Shown here piece by piece: positions 6,122 to 14,374 of a DNA stretch of 15,897 bases. The DNA comes from an uncultured Bacteroidota bacterium. Its GTDB lineage: Bacteria > Bacteroidota > Bacteroidia > Bacteroidales > P3. Position 1 is the first letter of the stretch. Each line of letters begins with the position of its first letter. The stretch spans positions 1-15,897 of the forward strand of contig UQXW01000049.1 in NCBI GenBank assembly GCA_900545215.1, written 5' to 3'. The position numbers and the translations under genes are program-made. The notes beneath the pieces are model-generated. The model did not search any database. It was not told the DNA's origin and was given only the letters and a program-made list of their open reading frames with translations.

Positions 6122-6667
6122 CTACAAACGTTTTATTCTTACTTCTTTTCCATGTTGTTTTTCGAGCGTATATGCCATGTTTTCGACCAAATCCTGCCTG
6201 TCTGCCAACAGACCGGCGAGGCTCGGGCTTCTATGTGCCGGGTTGGTTTTCGTTCCGACCAGCAGGTCTATTTCCTCTGCCTCTTTTATCATTCGATATA
6301 TCTCCCATGCGGCTCCTTCATGACGGCTTTGGTCTTGCGGGTTCTCTCTCAGCAGTTCTGTCAGGGCTCGGAGGGTTATCACGCCTTCGGTTACGAGGTT
6401 CGTGCCTTTCATGCGTGCCATAGGCGGCAGTCCTGCTTTCATGCTGTCGAGGTCGATGGTCAGTTCTTCATTCCATTCTCTCGAAAGGATTTGCGAGGTC
6501 GTTCCTCCGCATACGATTTTCTTTCCTCTGTATAAACGCACTTGCTCCGCCATCTGTTTATCTTCGTTCTCGTAAAAAGGTGCTCCCGTGCAAATGAGCA
6601 GTCTTTTGCTTTCGTTATGCTTCTTACTCGTTTGCATCGGCGGAATCTTTGCTTCGGGAAATTTCAT
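6122..6667 (-). CDS. Hydrogenase-associated SpoIIE-type C-terminal domain protein
   Basis: A 181-residue soluble protein. The core includes RLLICTGAPFYENEDKQMAE (22-41), KKIVCGGTTSQILSRE (49-64), PPMARMKGTNLVTEGVITL (81-99) and EEIDLLVGTKTNPAHRSPSL (131-150). This resembles the region after the PP2C phosphatase domain in SpoIIE-family proteins encoded beside [FeFe] hydrogenases in Clostridia. Here that domain stands alone, with no phosphatase domain in this gene or next to it. It sits between two small ferredoxins and upstream of the hydrogenase, suggesting a regulatory or sensing role tied to H2 metabolism. The ATG at 6667 overlaps the upstream ferredoxin gene by 44 bp; an alternative ATG at 6637 would reduce this to 14 bp. 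The family assignment is from memory and moderate in certainty. Confidence 0.55.
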   Translation of the reverse strand: MKFPEAKIPPMQTSKKHNESKRLLICTGAPFYENEDKQMAEQVRLYRGKKIVCGGTTSQILSREWNEELTIDLDSMKAGLPPMARMKGTNLVTEGVITLRALTELLRENPQDQSRHEGAAWEIYRMIKEAEEIDLLVGTKTNPAHRSPSLAGLLADRQDLVENMAYTLEKQHGKEVRIKRL

Positions 6668-6911
6668 GTTCGAGTTTTTCTTCGAGAAGGTTAATCAAAA
6701 CGGCTTTGCTTACATGGGTGTAAGTCTCGCCGCCTATGACGACGACAGGACCTTTGTCGCACTGCTTCGTACAGAGTTGTCCTTTGGTGGTAATCACGGC
6801 GTTCAGGTTGTTTACCTTCAAGTACTCTTGCACGAAGTCGAGGTTGTTCTTGTTACCCTTTGCAAAGCATGAGCTGCCTACACAAATTTTGATTTCGATT
6901 TTTCCTTCCAT
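6624..6911 (-). CDS. NuoE/HndA-like thioredoxin-fold [2Fe-2S] ferredoxin
   Basis: A 95-residue protein with the full four-cysteine pattern of the NuoE-like family: C10xxxxC15 in IKICVGSSCFAKGN and C47xxxC51 in GQLCTKQCDKGPVVVIGG, followed by the expected ETYTHV strand. These domains bind one [2Fe-2S] cluster and pass electrons to or from a NuoF-like flavoprotein or hydrogenase. No NuoF/HydB-like partner is encoded in this window, so it either serves the monomeric hydrogenase or a distant partner. It follows ettA by 20 bp and its 3' end overlaps the SpoIIE-type gene. The last ~15 residues (SRSKDSADANE) are polar and lie in the overlap. Confidence 0.8.
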   Translation of the reverse strand: MEGKIEIKICVGSSCFAKGNKNNLDFVQEYLKVNNLNAVITTKGQLCTKQCDKGPVVVIGGETYTHVSKAVLINLLEEKLEHEISRSKDSADANE

Positions 6912-6931
6912 AATCGCAGTGCTTTTCGTTA

Positions 6932-8614
6932 CTAATCTGCAATCAGTTTTTTGTATTTCATTCGCTTGGGTGCGGTATCTCCCAAACGCTTTCTTTTGTT
7001 TTCTTCGTATTCGGAGTAGGAGCCTTCGAAGAAGTAAACCTGCGAGTTGCCTTCAAAGGCGAGTATGTGTGTGGCTATTCTGTCCAAGAACCAACGGTCG
7101 TGGGAGATTACCACGGCACAGCCTGCGAAGTCTTCCAATCCTTCTTCCAAGGCTCTCAACGTGTTCACGTCTATGTCGTTCGTCGGCTCGTCCAAAAGCA
7201 ATACATTCGCTTCGCTTTTCAGTGTCATTGCCAAGTGAAGGCGGTTTCTTTCTCCGCCAGAAAGGATGCCGGTCTTCTTGCTTTGATCCGTTCCCGAGAA
7301 ATTGAAGCGTGAGACGTAGGCTCTGGAATTGACCAATCTGCCTCCGAGGGATATTTGCTCGTTTCCTGCGGAGATGGTTTCCCAAACGCTCTTTTCGGGG
7401 TCTATGTCTTGGTGTTGCTGGTCGATATAGCCTATTTTGACCGTCGGACCGGTCTCGAAACTGCCGCTGTCCGGCTTTTCCAACCCCATTATCATGCGGA
7501 ACAAAGTGGTCTTTCCTGCTCCGTTCGCTCCTATCACGCCGACTATGCCGGCAGGCGGCAAGGAAAAGTTCAGGTGTTCGAACAAGAGTTTGTTGCCGTA
7601 TGCTTTCGATACGTCCTTCACCTCTATGACCTTGTCCCCGAGCCTTGGACCGTTCGGTATGAATATCTCCAATTTTTCTTCTTTCTCTTTCACGTCCTCG
7701 CTCATCATCTTTTCGTATGATGACAAACGGGCTTTGCCTTTCGCCTGACGTGCCTTGGGACTCATCTTAACCCACTCCAATTCTCTTTGCAGGGTTTTCT
7801 TTCGCTTGCTTTCCTGTTTCTCTTCCATGGAAAGGCGTTTCGTTTTCTGCTCCAGCCAAGAGGAATAATTGCCTTCCCAAGGTATTCCCTCGCCTCGGTC
7901 GAGTTCCAATATCCAGCCTGCGACGTGGTCGAGGAAGTAACGGTCGTGCGTCACGGCTATGACGGTGCCTTTGTATTGCTGCAAATGTTGCTCCAACCAT
8001 TCTATACTCTCTGCGTCCAAATGGTTGGTAGGCTCGTCCAAGAGCAGGATGTCGGGTTCTTGAAGCAATATTCTGCACAATGCCACACGGCGACGCTCTC
8101 CTCCGGAGAGGTTCTTCACCAAGGCATCGTCCTCTGGGCAGTTCAAGGCGTCCATCGCCCTCTCCAACTTGCTGTCCAAATTCCATGCGTCGTGCTGCTC
8201 CATGAGTTCGGTCAACTCGCCTTGCTTTTCTATCAAGGCTGCCATCTCGTCGTCGCTCATCGGTTCGCAGAACTTCTCGTTCAGCTTGTTGTATTCGTCG
8301 ATAAGGTCTGCGACTTCTTTCACTCCCTCCATGACGACTTCTTTCACGGTTTTGTTTTCGTCCAAGCGTGGCTCTTGTTCCAAGTATCCGACGGAGTAAC
8401 CGGGGGAGAAATGCACCTCGCCTTCATGGGATTTGTCCAATCCGGCTATTATCTTCAACAATGAGGACTTTCCCGAACCGTTCAAGCCTATTATGCCTAT
8501 CTTCGCTCCATAATAGAAGGATAGATATATGTCTTTCAATATGCGTCTCGACGGCGGAATGAGTTTTCCAACGCCTACCATCGAGAATATTATCTTTTTA
8601 TCGTCGTTTGCCAT
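6932..8614 (-). CDS. ettA: Energy-dependent translational throttle protein EttA (ABC-F ATPase)
   Basis: A 560-residue ABC-F protein with two nucleotide-binding domains and no membrane segments. Domain 1 has Walker A GLNGSGKS (43-50), signature LSGGERRR (169-176) and Walker B ILLLDEPTNHLD (189-200). Domain 2 has GANGAGKTT (362-370), LSGGERNR (450-457) and VLLLDEPTNDID (470-481). The linker (~240-330) is rich in Lys/Arg/Glu and matches the P-site tRNA interaction motif of the family. The second-domain hallmark HDRWFLDRIATHILAFEG and the overall length (E. coli EttA about 555) favour EttA over other ABC-F paralogues. EttA binds the ribosomal E site and gates the first elongation steps according to the ATP/ADP ratio. 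Its start lies 15 bp after the recJ stop, so it is probably co-transcribed with recJ. Confidence 0.92.
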   Translation of the reverse strand: MANDDKKIIFSMVGVGKLIPPSRRILKDIYLSFYYGAKIGIIGLNGSGKSSLLKIIAGLDKSHEGEVHFSPGYSVGYLEQEPRLDENKTVKEVVMEGVKEVADLIDEYNKLNEKFCEPMSDDEMAALIEKQGELTELMEQHDAWNLDSKLERAMDALNCPEDDALVKNLSGGERRRVALCRILLQEPDILLLDEPTNHLDAESIEWLEQHLQQYKGTVIAVTHDRYFLDHVAGWILELDRGEGIPWEGNYSSWLEQKTKRLSMEEKQESKRKKTLQRELEWVKMSPKARQAKGKARLSSYEKMMSEDVKEKEEKLEIFIPNGPRLGDKVIEVKDVSKAYGNKLLFEHLNFSLPPAGIVGVIGANGAGKTTLFRMIMGLEKPDSGSFETGPTVKIGYIDQQHQDIDPEKSVWETISAGNEQISLGGRLVNSRAYVSRFNFSGTDQSKKTGILSGGERNRLHLAMTLKSEANVLLLDEPTNDIDVNTLRALEEGLEDFAGCAVVISHDRWFLDRIATHILAFEGNSQVYFFEGSYSEYEENKRKRLGDTAPKRMKYKKLIAD

Positions 8615-8629
8615 AATTCCTTTCTCAGA

Positions 8630-10429
8630 TTAAATCGTACAAAAATGCAAATCCTTCAAGTTCAACTGCAAGGTTACCTGTCCGTTGTAGTCGTTTTCAT
8701 CTATCTGATAACAGATGTCGAACTTATCGCCCTTGGCTATCCTTTCGTAGTACTCGCCCATGCCGAAGCCTATGCAGTCGCAGGGATAGGAGGATACTTC
8801 ACGGGAAACAACCGAAAGTTTCAGATGGTTCGAACCGACTATCCGCACTTTTCCCTCTCCCGTGGGGCGTTCGGCTCCCACCAACCGCCTCGAACAAAAG
8901 ACGGGTACGTTGTTTCCGGGGCCGAATGGGGCGAACTGTTTCAATATTCTGAACAATCGCGGGTTTATGTTCTTCAAATCTATCTCCAAATCCACATCGA
9001 CTTCGGGAAAAGTCTGAGCTTCCGTGATGCTTTCGCTTACTTTCTGCTCGAACAGGTCGGTGAATTCCTGCAAGAACTCGGGTCTCAAACTCAATCCGGC
9101 TGCGAACTTATGCCCTCCGAAGTGGGTGAGGCAGCTCGAACAGCTTTCTATTATGGAATAGATGTCGAAGTCCTTCACGCTGCGTGCCGAACCGGTTATC
9201 AGGTCGTCGCTCTGCGTCAGAACTATCGTGGGTTTATAGTATTGTTCTATCAGTCTCGATGCCACTATACCTATGACACCTTTATGCCAATTCGGATTGA
9301 AAACGACCGTTGCCTTGCCGCCTCTCAAACGCTCGTTCTGTGCAAGCATTTCCTTTGCTTCCTTGGTCGCCTCCTTGTCCAATTCCTTGCGTTTGGCATT
9401 GTAGCCCTCGATTCTTTTCGCCACCTCCGTGACATCGGAACTTTTCTTGGCTTTCAGCAGTTCGACCGACAGCCTGCCGCTTTCCATTCTTCCCGCTGCG
9501 TTTATCCTCGGGCCTATCAGGAAGACCAAATCGTTCAGGGACAACTCGCGGTTGAAATACAGCTTGCCCTTGGTGTTGTTCTCGTGCTTCACGTTGCTGT
9601 AAGCCAGAATGGTTTCCAACCCTATGCGGGGCTGGCGGTTTATCTTCTTCAAACCATAGTAGGCAAGCACACGGTTCTCACCCGTCAACGGCACCACATC
9701 CGCCGCAATGCTTATTGCCACCAAGTCCAAATACTCCAACAAATCCTCGAACGGAAGGTTTCTCTCACGTTGAAGAGCCGTTATCAGCTTGAAACCTATG
9801 CCGCAACCGCTCAACTCCTTGTAAGGATAGGTGGAGTCCTCCCTCTTGGGATCCAACACTGCCCAAGCCTCCGGCAACTTCTCGGAAGGGAGATGGTGGT
9901 CGCAGACGATGAAGTCCATGCCTTTCTCCTTTGCAAAGGCAATCTCTTTATGAGCCTTTATTCCGCAATCGAGGCAGATTATCAACTTGAAATCGTTGTC
10001 GGCAGCCCATTCCACGCCTTGGAAAGACACGCCATAACCCTCCTTGTAGCGATCGGGTATATAGTAATCTATTTCGGTATAGAACTTCTCCAAATAAGAG
10101 AACACGAGAGCTACGGCAGACGTTCCGTCCACGTCGTAATCCCCGTAAACGAGTATCTTCTCCTCCGCCTTTATCGCCAACATGATACGTTCCACCGCCT
10201 TATCCATGTCATTCATCAGGAAAGGGTCGTGCAAATGCTCATATCTGGGACGGAAAAACCTCTCCGCCTCCTCATAAGACCGAATACCTCTTTGAACCAA
10301 CAAAGAGGCCACTATCTCATAAGTGCGTAACATTTCTTTCGGAGGGTTTTCCACCGTACAGAGCCTGCTTGCCAAAGAAGCAATCAACTCTTTATCACCC
10401 TTTTGCCTTATATTCCACCGTTTTTCCAT
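8630..10429 (-). CDS. recJ: Single-stranded-DNA-specific exonuclease RecJ
   Basis: A 599-residue DHH-family 5'-3' exonuclease acting in recombination and repair. The metal-binding motifs are complete: GDYDVDGT (96-103), CLDCG (152-156), CDHH (176-179) and GPRINAAGRM (306-315). The DHHA1 region shows WHKGVIGIVASRL (381-393) and GGHKFAAG (438-445), followed by the OB-fold/C-terminal region. The length is normal for the family. The ATG at 10429 is followed by a typical MEKRWNIRQK start. A TAAGTTTG box on the - strand at 10531-10524 could drive it with a leader of about 90 nt. It heads a - strand run leading to ettA and the hydrogenase genes with small gaps. Confidence 0.93.
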   Translation of the reverse strand: MEKRWNIRQKGDKELIASLASRLCTVENPPKEMLRTYEIVASLLVQRGIRSYEEAERFFRPRYEHLHDPFLMNDMDKAVERIMLAIKAEEKILVYGDYDVDGTSAVALVFSYLEKFYTEIDYYIPDRYKEGYGVSFQGVEWAADNDFKLIICLDCGIKAHKEIAFAKEKGMDFIVCDHHLPSEKLPEAWAVLDPKREDSTYPYKELSGCGIGFKLITALQRERNLPFEDLLEYLDLVAISIAADVVPLTGENRVLAYYGLKKINRQPRIGLETILAYSNVKHENNTKGKLYFNRELSLNDLVFLIGPRINAAGRMESGRLSVELLKAKKSSDVTEVAKRIEGYNAKRKELDKEATKEAKEMLAQNERLRGGKATVVFNPNWHKGVIGIVASRLIEQYYKPTIVLTQSDDLITGSARSVKDFDIYSIIESCSSCLTHFGGHKFAAGLSLRPEFLQEFTDLFEQKVSESITEAQTFPEVDVDLEIDLKNINPRLFRILKQFAPFGPGNNVPVFCSRRLVGAERPTGEGKVRIVGSNHLKLSVVSREVSSYPCDCIGFGMGEYYERIAKGDKFDICYQIDENDYNGQVTLQLNLKDLHFCTI

Positions 10430-10515
10430 CTCGCAGATTCGGACGGTAAAATTACTACAAATTTCCGAACCGACAAAAAAAAGCCTTTTTTATTTCGCTG
10501 TCTCGTTTTTTTTGC

Positions 10516-10523
10516 TACCTTTG
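10516..10523 (+). promoter_or_regulatory. Bacteroidetes -7 box (TACCTTTG) for frdCAB
   Basis: An exact TAnnTTTG match sits 42 bp before the frdC ATG. A weak TTTCG at 10493-10497 lies about where a -33 box is expected. The box abuts an opposite-facing -7 box at 10524-10531. Confidence 0.65.
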
Positions 10524-10531
10524 CAAACTTA
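10524..10531 (-). promoter_or_regulatory. Bacteroidetes -7 box (TAAGTTTG) facing recJ
   Basis: On the - strand this reads TAAGTTTG, an exact TAnnTTTG match pointed at recJ. It touches the frd -7 box with no spacer, so two polymerases could not open both at once. The resulting leader for recJ would be long, about 90 nt, and would include an A/T-run repeat at about 10474-10491. Confidence 0.45.
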
Positions 10532-10565
10532 AAAATCAGTACTTATAATCAAATCAAAAACACAA

Positions 10566-11477
10566 ATGAAGTTAGTTAAGTTAGCATCTATCACAAAGAA
10601 GATGACTTTGGCGGCTGTCGGCGCTTTTTTACTGATATTCCTGCCAATGCACATGGGGTTAAACCTCTGCATCATACGAGATGACGGAGGAGAATGGTAC
10701 AGAAACGTCTGTCATTTCATGGGAACGAATTGGATTGTCAAGATATTCGAGATTGTACTCTTGGCAGCTATACTTGTTCACGTTGTTGTCGCAATCCTGC
10801 TGACACTTGAAAACAGAGCGGCAAGAGGAAGCGTACGCTACATGGTTCCGTCCAAAACCAAAACACATTTCGGTTCCAAATACATGATTTGGACAGGAGG
10901 TTTGATTTTCGCCTTCCTCGTTCTTCACTTCATAAACTTCTACTTCGCAAAGTTCGGCTTGGTTGAAGGAACATACACGGTAAAGACCGAGAAATTGCAA
11001 ATGCACATTCAAGACCGCATCTTGGATATTCAAAAGCAGTTGGAAGCCGGCAAGATAGACCAAGCAAAAGCACAGGAAATGATGATGAACCTTCAAATGG
11101 AATACATGCCGTTCCTACAACTCACACAAACAGGACAACCCGCAGATAAGATAGCGAAAGACGGCAAAGAACTCGTCAACCTCAAAGGCAAGAAAGAATT
11201 GGAAAGCTACGCAGGCAAAGACTTCAAGGACTATGAGCCGGACTTCTACGTAATGTGCAACGACCTGTTCAAAAACAAAATGTATTCCTTAATATACATA
11301 TTGGCGTTGATAGTCTTGGGCGTTCACCTCTTCCACGCCATCAACTCCATCTTCCAAACATTCGGTTTGAACCACAAAAAATACAACAACGCAATAGAAA
11401 AGCTGGCAGCCATCTATGCCGTGATAGTACCGGCAGGCTTTGCAGTCGTTCCGTTGTTTGTTCTCTTCTGCAAGTAA
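10566..11477 (+). CDS. frdC: Fumarate reductase/succinate dehydrogenase cytochrome b subunit with large insertion
   Basis: A 303-residue membrane anchor of quinol:fumarate reductase (complex II), binding diheme b and the quinone site. Five hydrophobic segments are visible, at about 13-33, 57-81, 107-128, 239-262 and 279-301. Candidate heme or quinone histidines are H29, H50, H72, H121, H254 and H257, and the motif TLENRAARGSVRYMV (80-94) is typical of Bacteroidetes FrdC. Most FrdC proteins I know in this group are about 220-230 residues. This one has extra polar sequence at roughly 140-225, between the third and fourth helices, including a helical run MHIQDRILDIQKQLEAGK (146-163). It is the first gene of frdCAB, and frdA follows after 33 bp. 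Assignment is firm; the role of the insertion is unknown. Confidence 0.9.
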   Translation: MKLVKLASITKKMTLAAVGAFLLIFLPMHMGLNLCIIRDDGGEWYRNVCHFMGTNWIVKIFEIVLLAAILVHVVVAILLTLENRAARGSVRYMVPSKTKTHFGSKYMIWTGGLIFAFLVLHFINFYFAKFGLVEGTYTVKTEKLQMHIQDRILDIQKQLEAGKIDQAKAQEMMMNLQMEYMPFLQLTQTGQPADKIAKDGKELVNLKGKKELESYAGKDFKDYEPDFYVMCNDLFKNKMYSLIYILALIVLGVHLFHAINSIFQTFGLNHKKYNNAIEKLAAIYAVIVPAGFAVVPLFVLFCK

Positions 11478-11510
11478 ATTCATTAGTAACGAAAATATAA
11501 TCGGAAAAAC

Positions 11511-13445
11511 ATGGTAACACTTAATTCCAAAATCCCGCAAGGACCGCTTGCCGAGAAATGGACAAAATATAAAGCAGACCAAAAGTTGGTTAACCCAGCC
11601 AACAAAAGAAAGTTGGACGTAATCGTGGTCGGCACCGGACTTGCCGGAGCCTCCGCCGCAGCCTCATTGGGAGCCTTGGGCTTCAATGTAAAGATATTCT
11701 GCATATCCGACTCACCGAGAAGAGCCCACTCCATAGCAGCACAAGGCGGCATCAACGCAGCAAAGAACTACCCCAACGACGGCGACAGCGTAGGACGTCT
11801 GTTCTATGACACAATCAAGGGAGGCGACTACCGTGCAAGAGAAGCAAACGTCTATCGTCTGGCAGAAGTAAGCAACAACATCATAGACCAATGCGTAGCA
11901 CAAGGAGTGCCGTTTGCAAGAGACTATGCAGGCATGCTCGACAACCGTTCCTTCGGAGGAGCCCAAGTCAGCAGAACCTTCTACGCCAAAGGACAAACCG
12001 GACAACAACTTCTATTGGGAGCCTACTCCGCTTTGAGCAAACAAATCAAAGACGGCACCGTGAAGATGTACGAAAGAAGAGAAATGATGGACGTAGTACT
12101 CGTCGATGGCAAAGCAAGAGGCATCATCACAAGAGACCTGCAAACCGGAAAGCTCGAACGTTGGTTCGGACACGCCGTCATACTCGCCACGGGAGGCTAC
12201 GGCAACGTATATTACCTCTCTACCAACGCCATGAACTCCAACGGCTCGGCAGCATGGCAATGCCACAAAAAAGGAGCATGCTTCGCCAACCCGTGCTACG
12301 TGCAAATCCACCCTACCTGCATACCCGTACACGGCGACTACCAATCCAAACTCACCCTGATGAGCGAGAGTTTGCGTAACGACGGACGAATCTGGGTACC
12401 GAAAAAGAAAGAAGACGCAGAAGCCATAAGAGCAGGCAAATTGAAACCTACCGACATAGCCGAAGAAGACAGAGACTACTACTTGGAAAGACGCTACCCG
12501 GCCTTCGGAAACCTTGTTCCGAGAGACATAGCATCGAGAGCAGCCAAAGAACGTTGCGACGCAGGCTACGGAGTGGGAAGCGGACAAGCCGTTTACCTTG
12601 ACTTCAAATCCGCAATCGAACGATTGGGCAAAGAAAAAGTGGAAGCACGCTACGGCAACCTCTTCCAAATGTACGAGAAAATCGTCGACCAAAACCCATA
12701 CGAAACACCTATGATGATTTACCCTGCGGTACACTACACCATGGGCGGACTCTGGGTCGATTACGAATTGCAAACAACGATAGAAGGCCTCTTCGCAGCC
12801 GGCGAAGCCAACTTCTCCGACCACGGAGCGAACCGCTTGGGAGCCTCCGCCCTCATGCAAGGATTGGCAGACGGATACTTCGTATTACCATACACAATAC
12901 AAAACTACCTGTCCAAGGAAATCTACTCCTCCCCTATCCCGACAACCGCACCCGAGTTCGAAGCCGCAGAAAACGAAGCAGCAGCCAAAATCGAAAAACT
13001 CATGAACATCAAAGGCTCACGCAGCGTTGACAGCTTCCAAAAACAACTCGGACACATCATGTGGGAATACGTCGGAATGGGCAGAACAAAAGAAGGCCTG
13101 ACCAAAGCAATCCCTATGATACACGCCTTGAAAGAAGAATTCTGGAAAGACGTCCGCATAACAGGCGATGCGAACTCCATGAACCCCGAATTGGAAAAAG
13201 CCCTTCGCTTCTCCGACCACGTCGAATTGGCAGAACTCATCGCACAAGACGCACTCCACAGAGAAGAAAGCTGCGGAGGCCACTTCCGTGAAGAACACCA
13301 AACGGAAGAAGGCGAAGCAAAACGAGACGACGAGAACTTCATGTACGTAGCCGCATGGGAATACAAAGACAACGGCGAACACGAACTCCACAAAGAAGAA
13401 TTGAATTACGAATTTATAAAAGTTCAACAAAGAAATTACAAGTAA
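11511..13445 (+). CDS. frdA: Fumarate reductase/succinate dehydrogenase flavoprotein subunit
   Basis: The 644-residue catalytic subunit of complex II. The FAD-binding dinucleotide motif is VVGTGLAGASAA (39-50), and the covalent flavin site is RRAHSIAAQGGIN, with His73 the likely FAD-linked residue. Active-site elements include QIHPTCIP (265-272), MSESLRNDGRIWVP (284-297) and VPRDIASR (336-343, with the catalytic-type Arg338). The C-terminal motif region HYTMGGLWVDYE leads into GLFAAGEANFSDHGANRLGA. The protein is of the Bacteroidetes/epsilonproteobacterial SdhA/FrdA type. It reduces fumarate to succinate in anaerobic respiration, coupled to menaquinol through FrdB and FrdC. Its stop lies one base before the frdB ATG. 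The whole gene is intact. Confidence 0.95.
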   Translation: MVTLNSKIPQGPLAEKWTKYKADQKLVNPANKRKLDVIVVGTGLAGASAAASLGALGFNVKIFCISDSPRRAHSIAAQGGINAAKNYPNDGDSVGRLFYDTIKGGDYRAREANVYRLAEVSNNIIDQCVAQGVPFARDYAGMLDNRSFGGAQVSRTFYAKGQTGQQLLLGAYSALSKQIKDGTVKMYERREMMDVVLVDGKARGIITRDLQTGKLERWFGHAVILATGGYGNVYYLSTNAMNSNGSAAWQCHKKGACFANPCYVQIHPTCIPVHGDYQSKLTLMSESLRNDGRIWVPKKKEDAEAIRAGKLKPTDIAEEDRDYYLERRYPAFGNLVPRDIASRAAKERCDAGYGVGSGQAVYLDFKSAIERLGKEKVEARYGNLFQMYEKIVDQNPYETPMMIYPAVHYTMGGLWVDYELQTTIEGLFAAGEANFSDHGANRLGASALMQGLADGYFVLPYTIQNYLSKEIYSSPIPTTAPEFEAAENEAAAKIEKLMNIKGSRSVDSFQKQLGHIMWEYVGMGRTKEGLTKAIPMIHALKEEFWKDVRITGDANSMNPELEKALRFSDHVELAELIAQDALHREESCGGHFREEHQTEEGEAKRDDENFMYVAAWEYKDNGEHELHKEELNYEFIKVQQRNYK

Positions 13446-13446
13446 A

Positions 13447-14196
13447 ATGAACCTAACCTTGAAAATATGGCGTCAAGAGAATGCAAGAGCAAAAGGACGC
13501 TTTGAAACATACAAATTGGAAAACATTTCGCCCGACTGTTCTTTCTTGGAAATGTTGGACATCTTAAACGAACAATTAGTCGATAAACTATCCCACCCCG
13601 TATGCTTCGACAACGACTGTCGCGAAGGCATCTGCGGCATGTGCGGACTATATATCAACGGACGCCCTCACGGTCCCGACGACGGCGTAACCACCTGCCA
13701 GCTTCACATGAGAAGATTCAAAGACGGCGACACCATCGTAATAGAACCATGGAGAGCCAAACCCTTCCCTATCATCAGAGACTTGGTCGTTGACAGAACA
13801 GCCTTCGACAAAATAATTCAAGAAGGCGGATATATCTCCGCCACCACTGGTGGCGTACCCGACGCAAACGCAATACCGATACCGAAACACAAAGCAGATG
13901 AAGCCATGGATTCCGCCTCCTGCATAGGCTGCGGAGCCTGCGTGGCAGCCTGCAAGAACGCCTCGGCCATGTTGTTCGTCTCCGCAAAAGTCTCCCAAAT
14001 GGCACTCTTGCCGCAAGGAAGGCCCGAAGCAGCCAAGAGAGTACAAGCCATGGTAGCCAAGATGGACGAACTCGGCTTCGGAAACTGCACCAACACCTAC
14101 GCCTGCGAAGCAGAATGCCCGAAAAGCATAAAACGCAGCAACATCGCACGCATGAACCGCGAGTTCCTCTGTGCGAAGACCTGCTCCGAAGAATAA
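13447..14196 (+). CDS. frdB: Fumarate reductase/succinate dehydrogenase iron-sulfur subunit
   Basis: The 249-residue electron-transfer subunit of complex II. The N-terminal plant-type [2Fe-2S] ligands are C58, C63, C66 (CREGICGMC) and C84. The C-terminal domain has C159, C162, C165 and C169 (CIGCGACVAAC), then C214, C220 and C224 (CTNTYACEAECP). By family precedent C159/C162/C165/C224 hold [4Fe-4S] and C169/C214/C220 hold [3Fe-4S]. All expected ligands are present. It begins one base after the frdA stop codon, indicating translational coupling, and ends before a strong terminator. Confidence 0.95.
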   Translation: MNLTLKIWRQENARAKGRFETYKLENISPDCSFLEMLDILNEQLVDKLSHPVCFDNDCREGICGMCGLYINGRPHGPDDGVTTCQLHMRRFKDGDTIVIEPWRAKPFPIIRDLVVDRTAFDKIIQEGGYISATTGGVPDANAIPIPKHKADEAMDSASCIGCGACVAACKNASAMLFVSAKVSQMALLPQGRPEAAKRVQAMVAKMDELGFGNCTNTYACEAECPKSIKRSNIARMNREFLCAKTCSEE

Positions 14197-14222
14197 ACGA
14201 TGTAGTAGAACACACTAAGACG

Positions 14223-14258
14223 AGAGGAACCGTCCCCGAAAAGGCGGTTCCTCTTTTT
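14223..14258 (+). terminator. Intrinsic terminator of frdCAB
   Basis: A perfect 10-bp stem (agaggaaccg at 14223-14232 with cggttcctct at 14245-14254) has a 12-nt loop and is followed by tttt. It begins 27 bp after the frdB stop codon. Confidence 0.85.
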
Positions 14259-14321
14259 ATATCCCCCTTCCGCAACGACAGAACAGCCCTTTGTTTTCAC
14301 GAATTTCTCAGAATACTTTTA

Positions 14322-14329
14322 TACCTTTG
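14322..14329 (+). promoter_or_regulatory. Bacteroidetes -7 box (TACCTTTG) for the methyltransferase locus
   Basis: An exact TAnnTTTG match lies 83 bp before the methyltransferase ATG. It leaves a 5' leader of about 75 nt that contains a possible short upstream ORF. No clear -33 box was found. Confidence 0.6.
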
Positions 14330-14374
14330 CACAAGATAGAAATTACATTTTATATCGTATCCTTTGAATAGGAA

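Noticed and set aside
8645..10330. Long + strand open frame of 561 codons opposite recJ
   Set aside because: It is the antisense shadow of recJ, with composition and residues that match no protein family, while the - strand frame carries all RecJ motifs.
6914..11494. The same 14-mer (attagtaacgaaaa) a short distance before the starts of the first ferredoxin gene (- strand) and frdA (+ strand)
   Set aside because: A shared 14-mer is about what chance allows in a window of this size on two strands, so no regulatory meaning is claimed.
12012..12860. Open frame of 282 codons opposite frdA
   Set aside because: A shadow of frdA; Cys/Val/Phe-rich sequence without recognisable domains.
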